Source: Leekyejoonella antrihumi
Lineage (GTDB): Bacteria; Actinomycetota; Actinomycetes; Actinomycetales; Dermatophilaceae
Direction: 5' to 3'
NCBI RefSeq assembly: GCF_007845645.1
Contig: NZ_VCQV01000042.1
Span: forward strand, 1-37,424
Length of the DNA: 37,424 bases
The position numbers and the translations under genes are program-made. The notes beneath the pieces were generated by a model. That model was not told where the DNA came from. It ran no database searches and was given only the letters and a program-made list of their open reading frames with translations. Below, piece after piece: positions 24,050 to 33,606 of this stretch; the stretch's first letter is position 1; every line of letters starts with the position of its first letter.

Positions 24050-25045
24050 CTAGGCGGCGACCGGCGCTGCCGCCGCCCGATCGATATCGGCCACGTCGCT
24101 GCTCTGGCCGGAGAGTACGGCGCGGCGTCCGATCACGAACACATAGGCCAAGAAACCCACCTCGGCGGCCGCACCGATCCCGATGCGCGCCCACGTCGGC
24201 AGACCCGACGGTGTCACAAAGGCTTCGATGACCCCGGACACCAGGAGCACCAGCACCAGCCCCAGCACGACAACCACCGACGACCGCACCTCCTCCGCCA
24301 ACGCATCCGCACGACGCCGCGGTCCCGGCTCGATCCACGTCCAACAGAGTCGCAGGCCGACCCCGGCCGCCACGAACACCGCTGTCAGCTCGAGCATCCC
24401 GTGCGGCAGGATCAGCCCGAAGAACTCCGCCGACCGACCGTGCGCCGACATGATGCCGCCCATCACACCGACATTCAGCGTATTCATCCACAACAGATAG
24501 ATGACCGGCAGCCCGAGCACGCCGGTGGCGATGCAGACGGCCGCGATCCAGGCGTTGTTCGTCCACACGTGCGCCGCAAAGTCCTGCGCCGCATACTGCG
24601 AGTAGTAGCCCGAGAACTCGTGCTGCACCAGGTTCTGCAGCTGATCGGCCGGCACGAACGACGTCTGCACGCCGGGATGCCGGTCCACCCAGATCCCGAT
24701 GGCAAACGCCAGCAGCACATTGACGACCAAGGTGCTCAGCCACCACGCTCGCGTTCGGTAGAGCATCCCGGGTAGCTGCACGGCAAAGAACTGGCCCACC
24801 CCGGCCCACGAGGCAGTGCGCACACCCGTCGCCTTCGTCCGCGCGTCGGCGACCAGGCCGGACAGCATCTGCACCACCATCGGGTCCGGCGCACCGGACC
24901 GGATCTGCGACAGATGGGTGGCGACACGCTGGTAGAGGTCGAGCAGCTCGTCGGCGTCCTCTCCCGACAGCCGTCGACGGCGCACGAGCACCCGCAGACG
25001 GTTCCACTCGTGCTGGTGCGCGGCCACATACGCATCGAGATCCAC
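24050..25045 (-). CDS. Stage II sporulation protein M-like (DUF95) membrane protein
   Basis: 331 residues from GTG 25045. An N-terminal helical cytosolic segment (DAYVAAHQHEWNRLRVLVRRRRLSGEDADELLDLYQRVATHLSQI) is followed by five or six membrane helices between about 100 and 315, including the typical VWTNNAWIAAVCIATGVLGLPVIYLLWMN and FGLILPHGMLELTAVF segments. This matches the mycobacterial Rv3694c-type protein that accompanies moxR2. These actinobacteria do not make Bacillus-type endospores, so the name reflects only homology. The gene is divergent from the RDD gene with overlapping -10 boxes, and is followed by the thioesterase remnant. GTG 25045 is seven bases after TACAGT; the longer frame upstream is not supported. 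Confidence 0.85.
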   Translation of the reverse strand: MDLDAYVAAHQHEWNRLRVLVRRRRLSGEDADELLDLYQRVATHLSQIRSGAPDPMVVQMLSGLVADARTKATGVRTASWAGVGQFFAVQLPGMLYRTRAWWLSTLVVNVLLAFAIGIWVDRHPGVQTSFVPADQLQNLVQHEFSGYYSQYAAQDFAAHVWTNNAWIAAVCIATGVLGLPVIYLLWMNTLNVGVMGGIMSAHGRSAEFFGLILPHGMLELTAVFVAAGVGLRLCWTWIEPGPRRRADALAEEVRSSVVVVLGLVLVLLVSGVIEAFVTPSGLPTWARIGIGAAAEVGFLAYVFVIGRRAVLSGQSSDVADIDRAAAAPVAA

Positions 25046-25071
25046 GATCAGAACTGTACGCTCGATCGTAA
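25045..25071. promoter_or_regulatory. Bidirectional promoter with overlapping -10 boxes
   Basis: Within the 10 bases ACTGTACGCT (25053-25062) the minus strand reads TACAGT (25058-25053), seven bases before GTG 25045, and the plus strand reads TACGCT (25057-25062), eight bases before ATG 25071. Both transcripts would be leaderless or nearly so, and one polymerase would exclude the other. Confidence 0.6.
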
Positions 25072-25940
25072 TGAGCAAGCCGTCGTCGACAATGCCCGCG
25101 CAGCCGCGTCCGCTGCGCGGATCGCAGGACGTCCAGCTGATCACCGGCGAGGCCGTGCTGATCGACATCCCACCGGCAGCGCTGCCGATTCGAGCCGTAT
25201 CCGGTGCGATCGACCTGCTCGTCTACAGCGCCTTGCTGCTCGGGTGCCTGTGGTTCCTCGCCACCCAGCTGGACTCGCTGAATGCCGCCTCGGCGTCGGC
25301 GTTGAGCCTGGCCGCCACGGTGCTGTGCATCGTCGTGGCGCCGATGACGATCGAGACGGTCACGCGCGGTCGCACCCCCGGCAAGCTGATCATGTCGCTC
25401 CGCACCGTCCGCGACGACGGCGGGCCGATCGTCTTCCGGCACGCCTTCGTGCGGGCACTGGTCGGAGTCGTCGAGATCTTTTCGTTCGTGGGCGTGCCCG
25501 CGCTGATCGCGGCGCTGTGCACCGTGCGGGTCAAACGCCTCGGGGACCTGGCGGCCGGCACCTACGTCGTGCGCATCCAGCGGCTGGGGCCGCTGCCTCC
25601 CCCGCCGCCCATGCCGACAGAGCTCATCGGCTGGGCGCAACAGTGCGACATCGCGCCTCTGCCCGACGGCCTCGCGCTGGCAATCCGCCAGTTCCTCAGT
25701 AGGACAGGCAAGCTCAGCCTGCAAGGCAGAGCATCCGTGTCGCAGTCGCTGCTTGCGCAGGTGGCCCCACTCGTGTCACCCGGACCGCCGGCCGGCATGC
25801 ATCCGGAGGTCATCCTCGCGGCGGTCCTCGGCGAGCGCCGCCGCCGAGATCAGCTCCGGCTGATGCGCGACGACCGGCTGCGCGCTCGCCTGCTGCCGCC
25901 CGATCGGCTGACTACCCCGCCCGCGACCCTCCGGCAGTGA
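25071..25940 (+). CDS. RDD family membrane protein
   Basis: 289 residues. The RDD domain occupies 35-165 with the conserved R of IRAVSGAIDLLVYSALLLG, a D in the same helix, a second helix pair around 65-90 (ASALSLAATVLCIVVAPM), GRTPGKLIMSLRTVRDDGG and a final helix near 125-145. The C-terminal 120 residues are cytosolic and Arg-rich without a recognised domain. RDD proteins are poorly understood; some act as ion transporters. Together with the DUF95 neighbour it repeats the arrangement seen beside moxR2 in mycobacteria (Rv3694c-Rv3695). Its TGA lies within the first copy of a 40-bp repeat. Confidence 0.85.
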   Translation: MSKPSSTMPAQPRPLRGSQDVQLITGEAVLIDIPPAALPIRAVSGAIDLLVYSALLLGCLWFLATQLDSLNAASASALSLAATVLCIVVAPMTIETVTRGRTPGKLIMSLRTVRDDGGPIVFRHAFVRALVGVVEIFSFVGVPALIAALCTVRVKRLGDLAAGTYVVRIQRLGPLPPPPPMPTELIGWAQQCDIAPLPDGLALAIRQFLSRTGKLSLQGRASVSQSLLAQVAPLVSPGPPAGMHPEVILAAVLGERRRRDQLRLMRDDRLRARLLPPDRLTTPPATLRQ

Positions 25941-25974
25941 AAACGGAAGCTATAACGCGCGCATCCACTGCACC
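25935..25974. repeat. 40-bp repeat, copy 1
   Basis: Starts CAGTGAAAACGGAAGC, ends GCATCCACTGCACC, with TATAACGCGC in the middle. It contains the stop codon of the RDD gene. The termini GCAGTG and CACTGC are inverted, so each copy can form a hairpin. Confidence 0.85.
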
Positions 25975-26007
25975 CCACGACATCACATGCCGCCGCCCGC
26001 CGACCTG

Positions 26008-26047
26008 CAGTGAATACGGAAGCTATAACGCGCGCATCCACTGCACC
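26008..26047. repeat. 40-bp repeat, copy 2
   Basis: Differs from copy 1 at one position (A to T in the eighth base) and starts 73 bp after it. It abuts the last codon of add. The termini TGCAGTG and CACTGCA are perfectly inverted. Confidence 0.85.
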
Positions 26048-27135
26048 TACGCCTCGAGCGCCCGGTCATACCCCGGCTTGACGAGCTCCTCGATGATCGC
26101 GAGGCGCTGCTCGAAAGGGTAGAACGCCGACTTCATCGCATTGATCGTGGCCCAGCGCAGGTCCTCGATCGTCCAGCCCGCCTCATCGACGAGCAGCTGC
26201 ATCTCCCGCGACATGGACGTGCCGCTCATCAACCGGTTGTCGGTGTTGATGGTGACCCGGAACCGCGCGTCCTTCAGGTGCGTGATCGGGTGCGTCGCGA
26301 TCGAACGAGCCGCTCCCGTCTGGATGTTCGACGATGGGCACATCTCCAGCGGGATCCTGCGGTCGCGGACGTACGCCGCCAGCAGACCGAGCTTCTCGTC
26401 TCCCGTTCCCAACCCCACGAAGTCGTCCATGATGCGCACGCCGTGGCCGAGCCGCTCCGCGCCGCACCACTGGATCGCCTCCCAGATGCTGGGCAGCCCG
26501 AAGGCCTCACCGGCGTGGATCGTGAAGTGCGCGTTCTCCCGGCGGAGGTATTCGAAGGCGTCCAGGTGGCGGGTGGGCGGGAAGCCGGCCTCGGCGCCGG
26601 CGATGTCGAACCCGGCGACCCCGTGGTCGCGATACTGCACCACGAGCCGGGCGATCTCGGTGCTCTTGGCCGCATGGCGCATCGCGGTCAGCAGGGCTCG
26701 CACCACGATTCGCGGCCCGGCTTCGGCGGCCTGCCGCTCCCCCGCGCGGAACCCGTCGTTGACCGCTTCGACGACCTGCTCAAGGGCGAGCCCGCCTGAC
26801 AGGTGCTGCTCGGGCGCATACCGCACCTCGGCATACACGACACCGTCCGCCGCGAGGTCCTGCACGCACTCGGCCGCGACCCGGCGCAGCCCCTCCTGCG
26901 TCTGCATGGCGGCGACGGTGTGCTCGAACGTCTCGAGATAGCGCTCGAGCGAACCGGAGTCCGCGCTGTCCCGGAACCACGTGCCGAGGTCGACTGCATC
27001 GTTCGACGGCAGGTCGGTGTACCCGATGCGGTCGGCCAGATCGATCACGGTCGACGGTCGCAACCCGCCGTCGAGGTGGTCGTGCAGCAGCACCTTCGGC
27101 AGCGCGATGATCTCCCGGCTCGGGTCGCCGGTCAT
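26047..27135 (-). CDS. add: Adenosine deaminase
   Basis: 362 residues. It converts (deoxy)adenosine to (deoxy)inosine. Zinc ligands His18 and His20 lie in LLHDHLDGG, the third His and the general acid in [11 protein letters not shown], the catalytic His near RLGHGVRI and the last metal aspartate in [19 protein letters not shown] is also typical of the actinobacterial branch (mycobacterial Rv3313c). ATG 27135 overlaps the cupin stop by four bases (ATGA), and upstream in the same unit lie deoA, cdd and the transporter, so this is the last gene of the nucleoside operon. Its product, inosine, feeds the purine nucleoside phosphorylase at 6028. Confidence 0.93.
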   Translation of the reverse strand: MTGDPSREIIALPKVLLHDHLDGGLRPSTVIDLADRIGYTDLPSNDAVDLGTWFRDSADSGSLERYLETFEHTVAAMQTQEGLRRVAAECVQDLAADGVVYAEVRYAPEQHLSGGLALEQVVEAVNDGFRAGERQAAEAGPRIVVRALLTAMRHAAKSTEIARLVVQYRDHGVAGFDIAGAEAGFPPTRHLDAFEYLRRENAHFTIHAGEAFGLPSIWEAIQWCGAERLGHGVRIMDDFVGLGTGDEKLGLLAAYVRDRRIPLEMCPSSNIQTGAARSIATHPITHLKDARFRVTINTDNRLMSGTSMSREMQLLVDEAGWTIEDLRWATINAMKSAFYPFEQRLAIIEELVKPGYDRALEA

Positions 27136-27485
27136 GCCTGTCTCCCAACGGTGTCCGGGCTGAAGGCGGGCAGGCACACGGCGATGTATTCCGCGCCGTC
27201 GGGCCCGCACGAGTAGCGAATCCGTTCTCCGGCAGCGGTCTTCACCGACTCACCGGCAGCCACCTCGAGTCGGCCACCGTCGTGCTCGACGATGACCTGT
27301 CCCTTCAGGACCACGGTGTACTCGTCGAACTGCGGTGCCTGGAAAGGCTCCTCCCACCCGGGTGGTGCGACCATGTGCGCCACGGACACCTGCCCGTCTC
27401 CGGTGCTTGCCAGTCCGATGTGCTCGTCGATGATCTTGCCGCCGGGTACTGGCACCCGCACGGCCTTCGTGAAGTGTTCAGGCAT
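27132..27485 (-). CDS. Cupin-domain protein in the nucleoside operon
   Basis: 117 residues forming one small beta-barrel: [35 protein letters not shown] is cupin motif 1 (with Gln/Glu where histidine metal ligands usually stand) and [15 protein letters not shown] stands at motif 2. The depleted histidines suggest a sugar- or ligand-binding cupin rather than a metal enzyme. It overlaps add by four bases, so the two proteins are made together. ATG 27485 follows TAGGCT by six bases, giving a leaderless start and an internal promoter. A regulatory or isomerase-like role in nucleoside use is conceivable but not shown. Confidence 0.8.
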   Translation of the reverse strand: MPEHFTKAVRVPVPGGKIIDEHIGLASTGDGQVSVAHMVAPPGWEEPFQAPQFDEYTVVLKGQVIVEHDGGRLEVAAGESVKTAAGERIRYSCGPDGAEYIAVCLPAFSPDTVGRQA

Positions 27486-27494
27486 CCGGTCAGC

Positions 27495-27497
<3 letters not shown>
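27483..27497 (-). promoter_or_regulatory. Internal leaderless promoter of cupin-add
   Basis: Minus-strand TAGGCT (27497-27492), six bases, ATG (27485-27483). The first three bases of the hexamer are the TAG stop codon of deoA. Confidence 0.5.
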
Positions 27498-28793
<1,296 letters not shown>

Positions 28794-28866
28794 GACGGAA
28801 TCCTGCCACGCCGGCATATCCGTGCCCACCCGCGCCGTATGCAGATCGGCCGCGCCCGCGCAGCGC

Positions 28867-29283
28867 TCAGCCGGTCACCTGCTGAAGGTCCTCGCGGCCG
28901 AACGGCTGCGGCAGCACCTGACTCATCGGCAGCACACCCTGCGGAGTCTGCAGCAGGCACTGCGGGCCGCCGTGCTCCCACAGCAGCTGCCGACACCGGC
29001 CGCAGGGCATCAGGGACTCCCCCTCGGCGTTGACGCAGGCCACGGCGACGAGGGCGCCGCCGCCCGTGCGGTGCAGGTCCGACACCATGCCGCACTCCGC
29101 GCACAGGGTCACACCGTATGCCGCGTTCTCCACGTTGCACCCGGACACGAGCCGGCCGTCGTCGACCAGCCCGGCCACGCCGACGGGAAACCCGCTATAG
29201 GGCGCGTAGGCCGTGTGCATGGCCTCGACGGCCAGCCGCGTCAGTGCCGCCCAGTCGACCGACGGTCGCTCAGCCCTTGACAT
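28867..29283 (-). CDS. cdd: Cytidine deaminase
   Basis: 138 residues, the small tetrameric type. CNVENAAYG binds the ribose, and the zinc ligands are Cys61 (with catalytic Glu63 in CAEC) and Cys94/Cys97 in PCGRC. It turns (deoxy)cytidine into (deoxy)uridine, the substrate class of the next gene. ATG 29283 overlaps the end of the permease gene by 14 bases and has GGTGAG five bases upstream, so it is coupled to the transporter. An additional cysteine next to the zinc site (CAECG) replaces the arginine found in many members, as in other four-cysteine tetrameric forms. Confidence 0.92.
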   Translation of the reverse strand: MSRAERPSVDWAALTRLAVEAMHTAYAPYSGFPVGVAGLVDDGRLVSGCNVENAAYGVTLCAECGMVSDLHRTGGGALVAVACVNAEGESLMPCGRCRQLLWEHGGPQCLLQTPQGVLPMSQVLPQPFGREDLQQVTG

Positions 29284-30592
29284 ACGGCTCACCGTCGGCA
29301 GCGGGTGCCCGCACCCGCCCGACCAGCCCGGCCACGGCGAAGATCGTCGCGAGGTAGGGCAGCGTCCCGAGCAGGTTGGAGTTGATCGGCACGGGTGTCT
29401 GCAACAGCGACAGCACAGTCTGCAGCGCGGTCGCAAAGCCGAAGAGCAGCGCTGCACCGACAGCGCCACGGGGCGTCCACCGGCCGAAGATCAGCGCGGC
29501 GAGCGCGATGAACCCGTTGCCGGAGGTGATGTTCTTGGTGAACGACCCGACGGATCCGATGGTGACGAATGCACCGGCAAGACCGGCAACGCAGCCGCCC
29601 ATGATGACGTTGTGGTAGCGCAGCCGCAGTACGTTGATGCCCACGGTGTCGGCGGCCTTGGGGTGCTCGCCGACCGCCCGGGTGCGCAGCCCCCATCGGG
29701 TGCGGACCAGCGCGACATCGATGACGATCACGATCAGGTACATCGCGTAGACGATGATGTTCTGGTTGAACAGCAGCCCGCCGATGACCGGGATGTCCGA
29801 CAGGACCGGGATGCTGATCGGCCCGAAGAAGCCCGGGTCGTTCATCGTGTTCTGGTTGTTGGCCATCAGCCCGTCGAAGAGGAACCCGGTCAGACCGAGC
29901 GCGAACACGTTGAGCACGACGCCCAGGACCACCTGGTTGACCAGGAACTTGATCGAGAAGACCGCGAGCATCGCTCCCATCAGCCCGCCGACGATGATCG
30001 CGCCGAGCACCCCGATCCACAGGTTGCCCGCGATGGTTCCCACGAAGGCCCCCGCGAAGGCCGCCGCGAGCATCTCGCCTTCGATCGCCACGTTGATGAC
30101 GCCCGAGCGTTCGCACAGCAGACCGGACATCGCGCCGAGGATCAGCGGGGTCGCCAGGAAGAGCGACTGATACAGCAGGCTGCCCACCTGAACCGTGCTG
30201 CCACCGCTGCCGGCCCAGGCCAGGAAGGACAGCACGAAGAACAGCGCGGCAACCGAGCCGATCCACTTCATCGCGCGCGGGGAGAACCCGCGGATCAGCT
30301 GGTAGATCCCGGCCAGCACGATCAGGAGACCGAGCACGAGGCAGGCGGTCTGCGCGGGCAGGTGCAGCTTCGGCACCGAGCCGCCGCCGCTGGCGTTGAA
30401 GTCGAAGATCGACGTGGCCGAGTGGGCGCTTCGGCCGAGCACCAGCACGGTGATCAGCCCGATCAGCACCAGGGCAACGCCGGTGCCGATCTGGCGGCCT
30501 CGGCTGACTCGCGCCTCGATGACCTTGTGCTGGACGACCTCCTCGGGGATCGGTGCATCCGGCTCGGGCGACAGCACGTCCATGTCGCTCAT
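29270..30592 (-). CDS. ABC transporter permease (nucleoside uptake, second permease)
   Basis: 440 residues. After a cytosolic N-terminus (about 1-30), there are around ten hydrophobic segments; the core from GAMSGLLCERSGVINVAIEGEMLAAAFAGAFVG onward is the typical permease segment of BMP-type nucleoside importers (NupQ/YufQ branch), and RTRWGLRTRAVGEHPKAADTVGI is the cytosolic coupling region. The first 120 residues, with extra helices, are longer than the common form. ATG 30592 is behind a GAGGG. A 160-bp gap containing a palindromic repeat separates it from the first permease, which is unusual inside this operon. Substrate assignment to nucleosides comes from the deaminase and phosphorylase genes that follow. 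Confidence 0.88.
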   Translation of the reverse strand: MSDMDVLSPEPDAPIPEEVVQHKVIEARVSRGRQIGTGVALVLIGLITVLVLGRSAHSATSIFDFNASGGGSVPKLHLPAQTACLVLGLLIVLAGIYQLIRGFSPRAMKWIGSVAALFFVLSFLAWAGSGGSTVQVGSLLYQSLFLATPLILGAMSGLLCERSGVINVAIEGEMLAAAFAGAFVGTIAGNLWIGVLGAIIVGGLMGAMLAVFSIKFLVNQVVLGVVLNVFALGLTGFLFDGLMANNQNTMNDPGFFGPISIPVLSDIPVIGGLLFNQNIIVYAMYLIVIVIDVALVRTRWGLRTRAVGEHPKAADTVGINVLRLRYHNVIMGGCVAGLAGAFVTIGSVGSFTKNITSGNGFIALAALIFGRWTPRGAVGAALLFGFATALQTVLSLLQTPVPINSNLLGTLPYLATIFAVAGLVGRVRAPAADGEPYVKG

Positions 30593-30642
30593 CGGACTGC
30601 CCTCGTTTCGGTCGACTGGATCGAGCAAGCACTGACGGGGGT

Positions 30643-30733
30643 CCCCGCGAAGTATCGAGCGGAGCTCGCGGAGCGAGAACTGCCGGGGCCCCCGCAAAGT
30701 ACCGAGCGACGAAGGAGCGAGGACTTTGTGGGG
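30643..30733. repeat. Palindromic repeat locus C (two units)
   Basis: Unit C2 (30690-30733) has exactly CCCCGCAAAGT and ACTTTGTGGGG as ends, identical to locus A. Unit C1 (30643-30688) is a degenerate copy (CCCCGCGAAGT ... ACTGCCGGGG). Between the ends lie CGAGCG and GAGCGAG blocks, shared with loci A and B. It sits between the two permease genes of one operon. Confidence 0.85.
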
Positions 30734-30752
30734 TGGCTTCGTGGGGTCGGGC

Positions 30753-32021
30753 TCATCCGTTCCACCCCTTCGCCTCGACGGCCATGCCACCGTGATCGGT
30801 CTGACGCAGCCGGAAGACCAGGCGCACCAGGCCGGGGGCCGCGATGAAGAGCACGATCAACGACTGGATGATCTGCACCAGGTCCTGCGGGGTGCTGGTG
30901 GACGCCAGCATCTGCACACCTCCGGCGCGCAGTGCGCCGAAGAGCAGACCGGCCCAGAAGGTGCCCACGGCGCTGCCGCGCCCCAGTAGGGCCACCGTGA
31001 TCGCGTCGAACCCCATGCCCGCGTCGGCGTCCGCGGTGACCGCGCCGTTGGGTCCGAGCACCTGCGCGGCGCCGGCCAGCCCTGCCAGCGCGCCGACGAT
31101 CAGCATGGCGGTGATGTAGGCGCGCGAGATGCTCATCCCGGCGGTCTTGGCGGCGTTCTGGTTGGCCCCGACCGCTCGGAAGCGGAAGCCGATCGTGCTG
31201 CGGGTGAGCAGCCACCAGACGAAGAAGGTCGCGAGGATCGCCACGATGAAGGAGGCGTTCACCCGCAGGTTGTTGCCGAGGCCGAACGGCAACAGCCAGA
31301 AACGGGCGTTGCCGTCGATCGGCGGCGAGATCGCGTTCTGGTAGGGCTTCGCCTGGAAGCCGTGCACGCCGAGCAGGTAGTTGATGATGCCGATCGCGAC
31401 ATAGTTGAGCATGATCGTCGTAATCACCTCGTGGGCACCGGTCTTGGCCTTCAGCCAGCCGGCGATGCCGCCCCAGAGGGCGCCACCCACGATGCCGCCG
31501 ATCACCGCGATCAGCAGGTGGATCACGACCGGCAGGTGCCAGGCGAACCCGATGTAACCGGAGAAGATCGCCGCGATCAGCATCTGCCCCTGGGCGCCGA
31601 TGTTGAACAGCCCGACCCGGAACGCCAGGGTCACCGATAGACCGGCCAGGATCAGTGGGGTGGCCGCGACCAGGGTCTCGGACAGCGGTCCGAGGATCTT
31701 GGACGCCGAGCCGGAGGACAGCGCCGACGGGTCGAGGATCGCGCCCTGGAAGAGCGCGGCATACGCCTGCGAGATCGCCTTCCACCCGAAGGAGAACGTG
31801 TCACCGGGAGCCGAGAAGAAGTATTTCGCCGCATCTCGGGTGGGCTGGTCGGAGATGACGATCAGGACCGCGCCGACGACCAGCGCGGCAAAGATCGACA
31901 GCACGGTGACCACGGCCGGGTGGTCGCTGCGGAAGAGCTCCCACAGCGTGCTCTTGGCGGCCGCGTTCTCCTGCGGCACCTGTTGCTCGCCCTCGGGCAC
32001 GCCCTTCGTGGGGGTGTTCAC
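30753..32021 (-). CDS. ABC transporter permease (nucleoside uptake, first permease)
   Basis: 422 residues with about nine hydrophobic segments between 38 and 400. SVTLAFRVGLFNIGAQGQMLIAAIFSGYIG is the signature loop of the NupP/YufP branch of sugar/nucleoside permeases and GFRFRAVGANQNAAKTAGMSISRAYITAML the coupling helix. GTG 32021 overlaps the ATPase stop by four bases (GTGA) and has AAGGAGAG upstream, within the end of the ATPase gene. Works with the second permease as a heterodimeric channel for the lipoprotein-delivered nucleoside. Annotated by family and context; individual substrates (purine vs pyrimidine) are not predictable from this sequence. Confidence 0.9.
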   Translation of the reverse strand: MNTPTKGVPEGEQQVPQENAAAKSTLWELFRSDHPAVVTVLSIFAALVVGAVLIVISDQPTRDAAKYFFSAPGDTFSFGWKAISQAYAALFQGAILDPSALSSGSASKILGPLSETLVAATPLILAGLSVTLAFRVGLFNIGAQGQMLIAAIFSGYIGFAWHLPVVIHLLIAVIGGIVGGALWGGIAGWLKAKTGAHEVITTIMLNYVAIGIINYLLGVHGFQAKPYQNAISPPIDGNARFWLLPFGLGNNLRVNASFIVAILATFFVWWLLTRSTIGFRFRAVGANQNAAKTAGMSISRAYITAMLIVGALAGLAGAAQVLGPNGAVTADADAGMGFDAITVALLGRGSAVGTFWAGLLFGALRAGGVQMLASTSTPQDLVQIIQSLIVLFIAAPGLVRLVFRLRQTDHGGMAVEAKGWNG

Positions 32022-33538
32022 GCGCTCTCCTTGGTGCTGTCGGGGGCCTGGCCGGCCATGAGCAGGCCGAACTGCTCGGCGGATGCGGTGGGCGGCAGCT
32101 CGCCGATGATCTTGCCGCGATACATCACGCCCACCCGGTCTGCGAGGCCGATGACCTCGTCGAGCTCGGTGGACACGAGCACCACCGCCGCACCGCGGTC
32201 GCGCTCCTCGACGATCCGCTTGTGCACGAACTCCATGGATCCGACGTCGACGCCGCGGGTGGGCTGTGAGACGACCAGGAGCCGCAGCGGCCGAGAGAGC
32301 TCACGGGCGAGCACGACCTTCTGCTGGTTGCCGCCGGACAGCGTTGACGCGGTCGAGTCGATCGACTGGGTCCGCACGTCGAACTCGTCCACCCGCTCCT
32401 GGGCATTGCGGTCGATCTCGCCCAGGTTGAGGGAGATTCCGGTGCCGAACGGCGCCTTGTCGTAGGTGTCGAGCACGAGGTTCTCGGCGATCGTGAAGCT
32501 GTCGATGAGCCCGTCGTGCATCCGGTCCTCCGGGACGTAGCCGACGCCGAGGCCGAGGATGTCATCGGTCGGCAGGTCGGTGATGTCCTTGCCATCGAGC
32601 CGAACCCGCCCCTTCTCCGGGTCGATCAGTCCGACCAGGGCCTCGGTGAGCTCGGACTGGCCATTGCCCTGCACCCCCGCGATGGCATAGATCTCGCCCG
32701 CACGCACGGTCAGGCTGATGTCGTCGACCAGCACCTGGTTGGTGTCATCGACGACTCGCAGGCCCTCGACCTCGAGCACCGGCTCCCCGGGCTTGGCCGG
32801 CTGCTTGTCCACCCGCAGCTGCACGGGGCGTCCGACCATCATCGACGCGAGCTGCGCTGGTGTCGCGCTGGGTTCGGCACTGCCTACGACCTTGCCCCGA
32901 CGGATGATGGTAATCGTGTCGGCGACCGCCCGGACCTCGCGCAGCTTGTGACTGATGAAGACGATGGAGGTGCCGCCGGCCTTGAGTGCGCGCATGACGT
33001 CCATCAGGTGGTCGGTCTCCTGCGGGGTCAGCACGGCGGTCGGCTCGTCGAGGATCAGCACCTTGGCCTTGCGCGCAAGGGCCTTGATGATCTCGACCCG
33101 CTGCTGGATCCCGACGGCAAGATCCTCGACCTTCGCGTCCGGCTTGACCTCCAGGTGGTAGGCGGCAGACAGCTCGGTCACCATCTTGCGGGCGCGAGCC
33201 CGGTCGAGGAAGCCGAGCCTCTTGGTGTATTCGTCACCGAGCATGACGTTCTCCGCGACGGTCAGCACCGGCACCAGCATGAAGTGCTGGTGCACCATGC
33301 CGATCCCGGCACGCATCGCATCACCGGGACCGTGGAACTTCACCGGCTCATCGTCGACGAGGATCTGCCCCTCGCTCGGCTCATAGAGCCCGTAGAGCAC
33401 GTTCATCAGGGTGCTCTTGCCGGCACCGTTCTCACCGAGCAGGGCATGGATCTCCCCCGGCTCGACGGTCAAATCGATGTGGTCGTTGGCGACCAGCGAC
33501 CCGAACGTCTTGGTGACGCCGCGAAGCTCGAGCTTCAC
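32018..33538 (-). CDS. ABC transporter ATP-binding protein, double-domain (nucleoside uptake)
   Basis: 506 residues containing two ABC modules in one chain. Module 1 has Walker A GENGAGKST (36-44), Q-loop MVHQHFMLVP, and an unusual signature VGIQQRVEI with Walker B LILDEPTAVL. Module 2 has a degenerate Walker A (GVQGNGQSE) but an intact signature LSGGNQQKVVLARE. This is the organisation of the NupO/YufO and RbsA class, in which only one composite site hydrolyses ATP efficiently. GTG 33538 is behind GGAGG. A strong 16-bp hairpin separates it from the upstream lipoprotein gene, and it overlaps the first permease gene downstream. Confidence 0.93.
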   Translation of the reverse strand: MKLELRGVTKTFGSLVANDHIDLTVEPGEIHALLGENGAGKSTLMNVLYGLYEPSEGQILVDDEPVKFHGPGDAMRAGIGMVHQHFMLVPVLTVAENVMLGDEYTKRLGFLDRARARKMVTELSAAYHLEVKPDAKVEDLAVGIQQRVEIIKALARKAKVLILDEPTAVLTPQETDHLMDVMRALKAGGTSIVFISHKLREVRAVADTITIIRRGKVVGSAEPSATPAQLASMMVGRPVQLRVDKQPAKPGEPVLEVEGLRVVDDTNQVLVDDISLTVRAGEIYAIAGVQGNGQSELTEALVGLIDPEKGRVRLDGKDITDLPTDDILGLGVGYVPEDRMHDGLIDSFTIAENLVLDTYDKAPFGTGISLNLGEIDRNAQERVDEFDVRTQSIDSTASTLSGGNQQKVVLARELSRPLRLLVVSQPTRGVDVGSMEFVHKRIVEERDRGAAVVLVSTELDEVIGLADRVGVMYRGKIIGELPPTASAEQFGLLMAGQAPDSTKESA

Positions 33539-33563
33539 CTTCTACCTCCAGGACACACGACAA

Positions 33564-33599
33564 CTCGGGCAGGGCAGGTGGTGACCTGCCCTGCCCGAG
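33564..33599 (-). promoter_or_regulatory. Intercistronic hairpin between the binding protein and ATPase genes
   Basis: CTCGGGCAGGGCAGGT (33564-33579) pairs perfectly with ACCTGCCCTGCCCGAG (33584-33599) around the loop GGTG. No T run follows on the minus strand. Typical of an RNA-stabilising or partial-termination stem that lets the binding protein be made in excess over the transporter. Confidence 0.7.
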
Positions 33600-33606
33600 G
33601 ACTTCG

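Noticed and set aside
24560-24590. GCAAAGTCC inside the spoIIM-like gene as another repeat copy
   Set aside because: Only the short core matches, there is no second arm, and it lies in conserved coding sequence.
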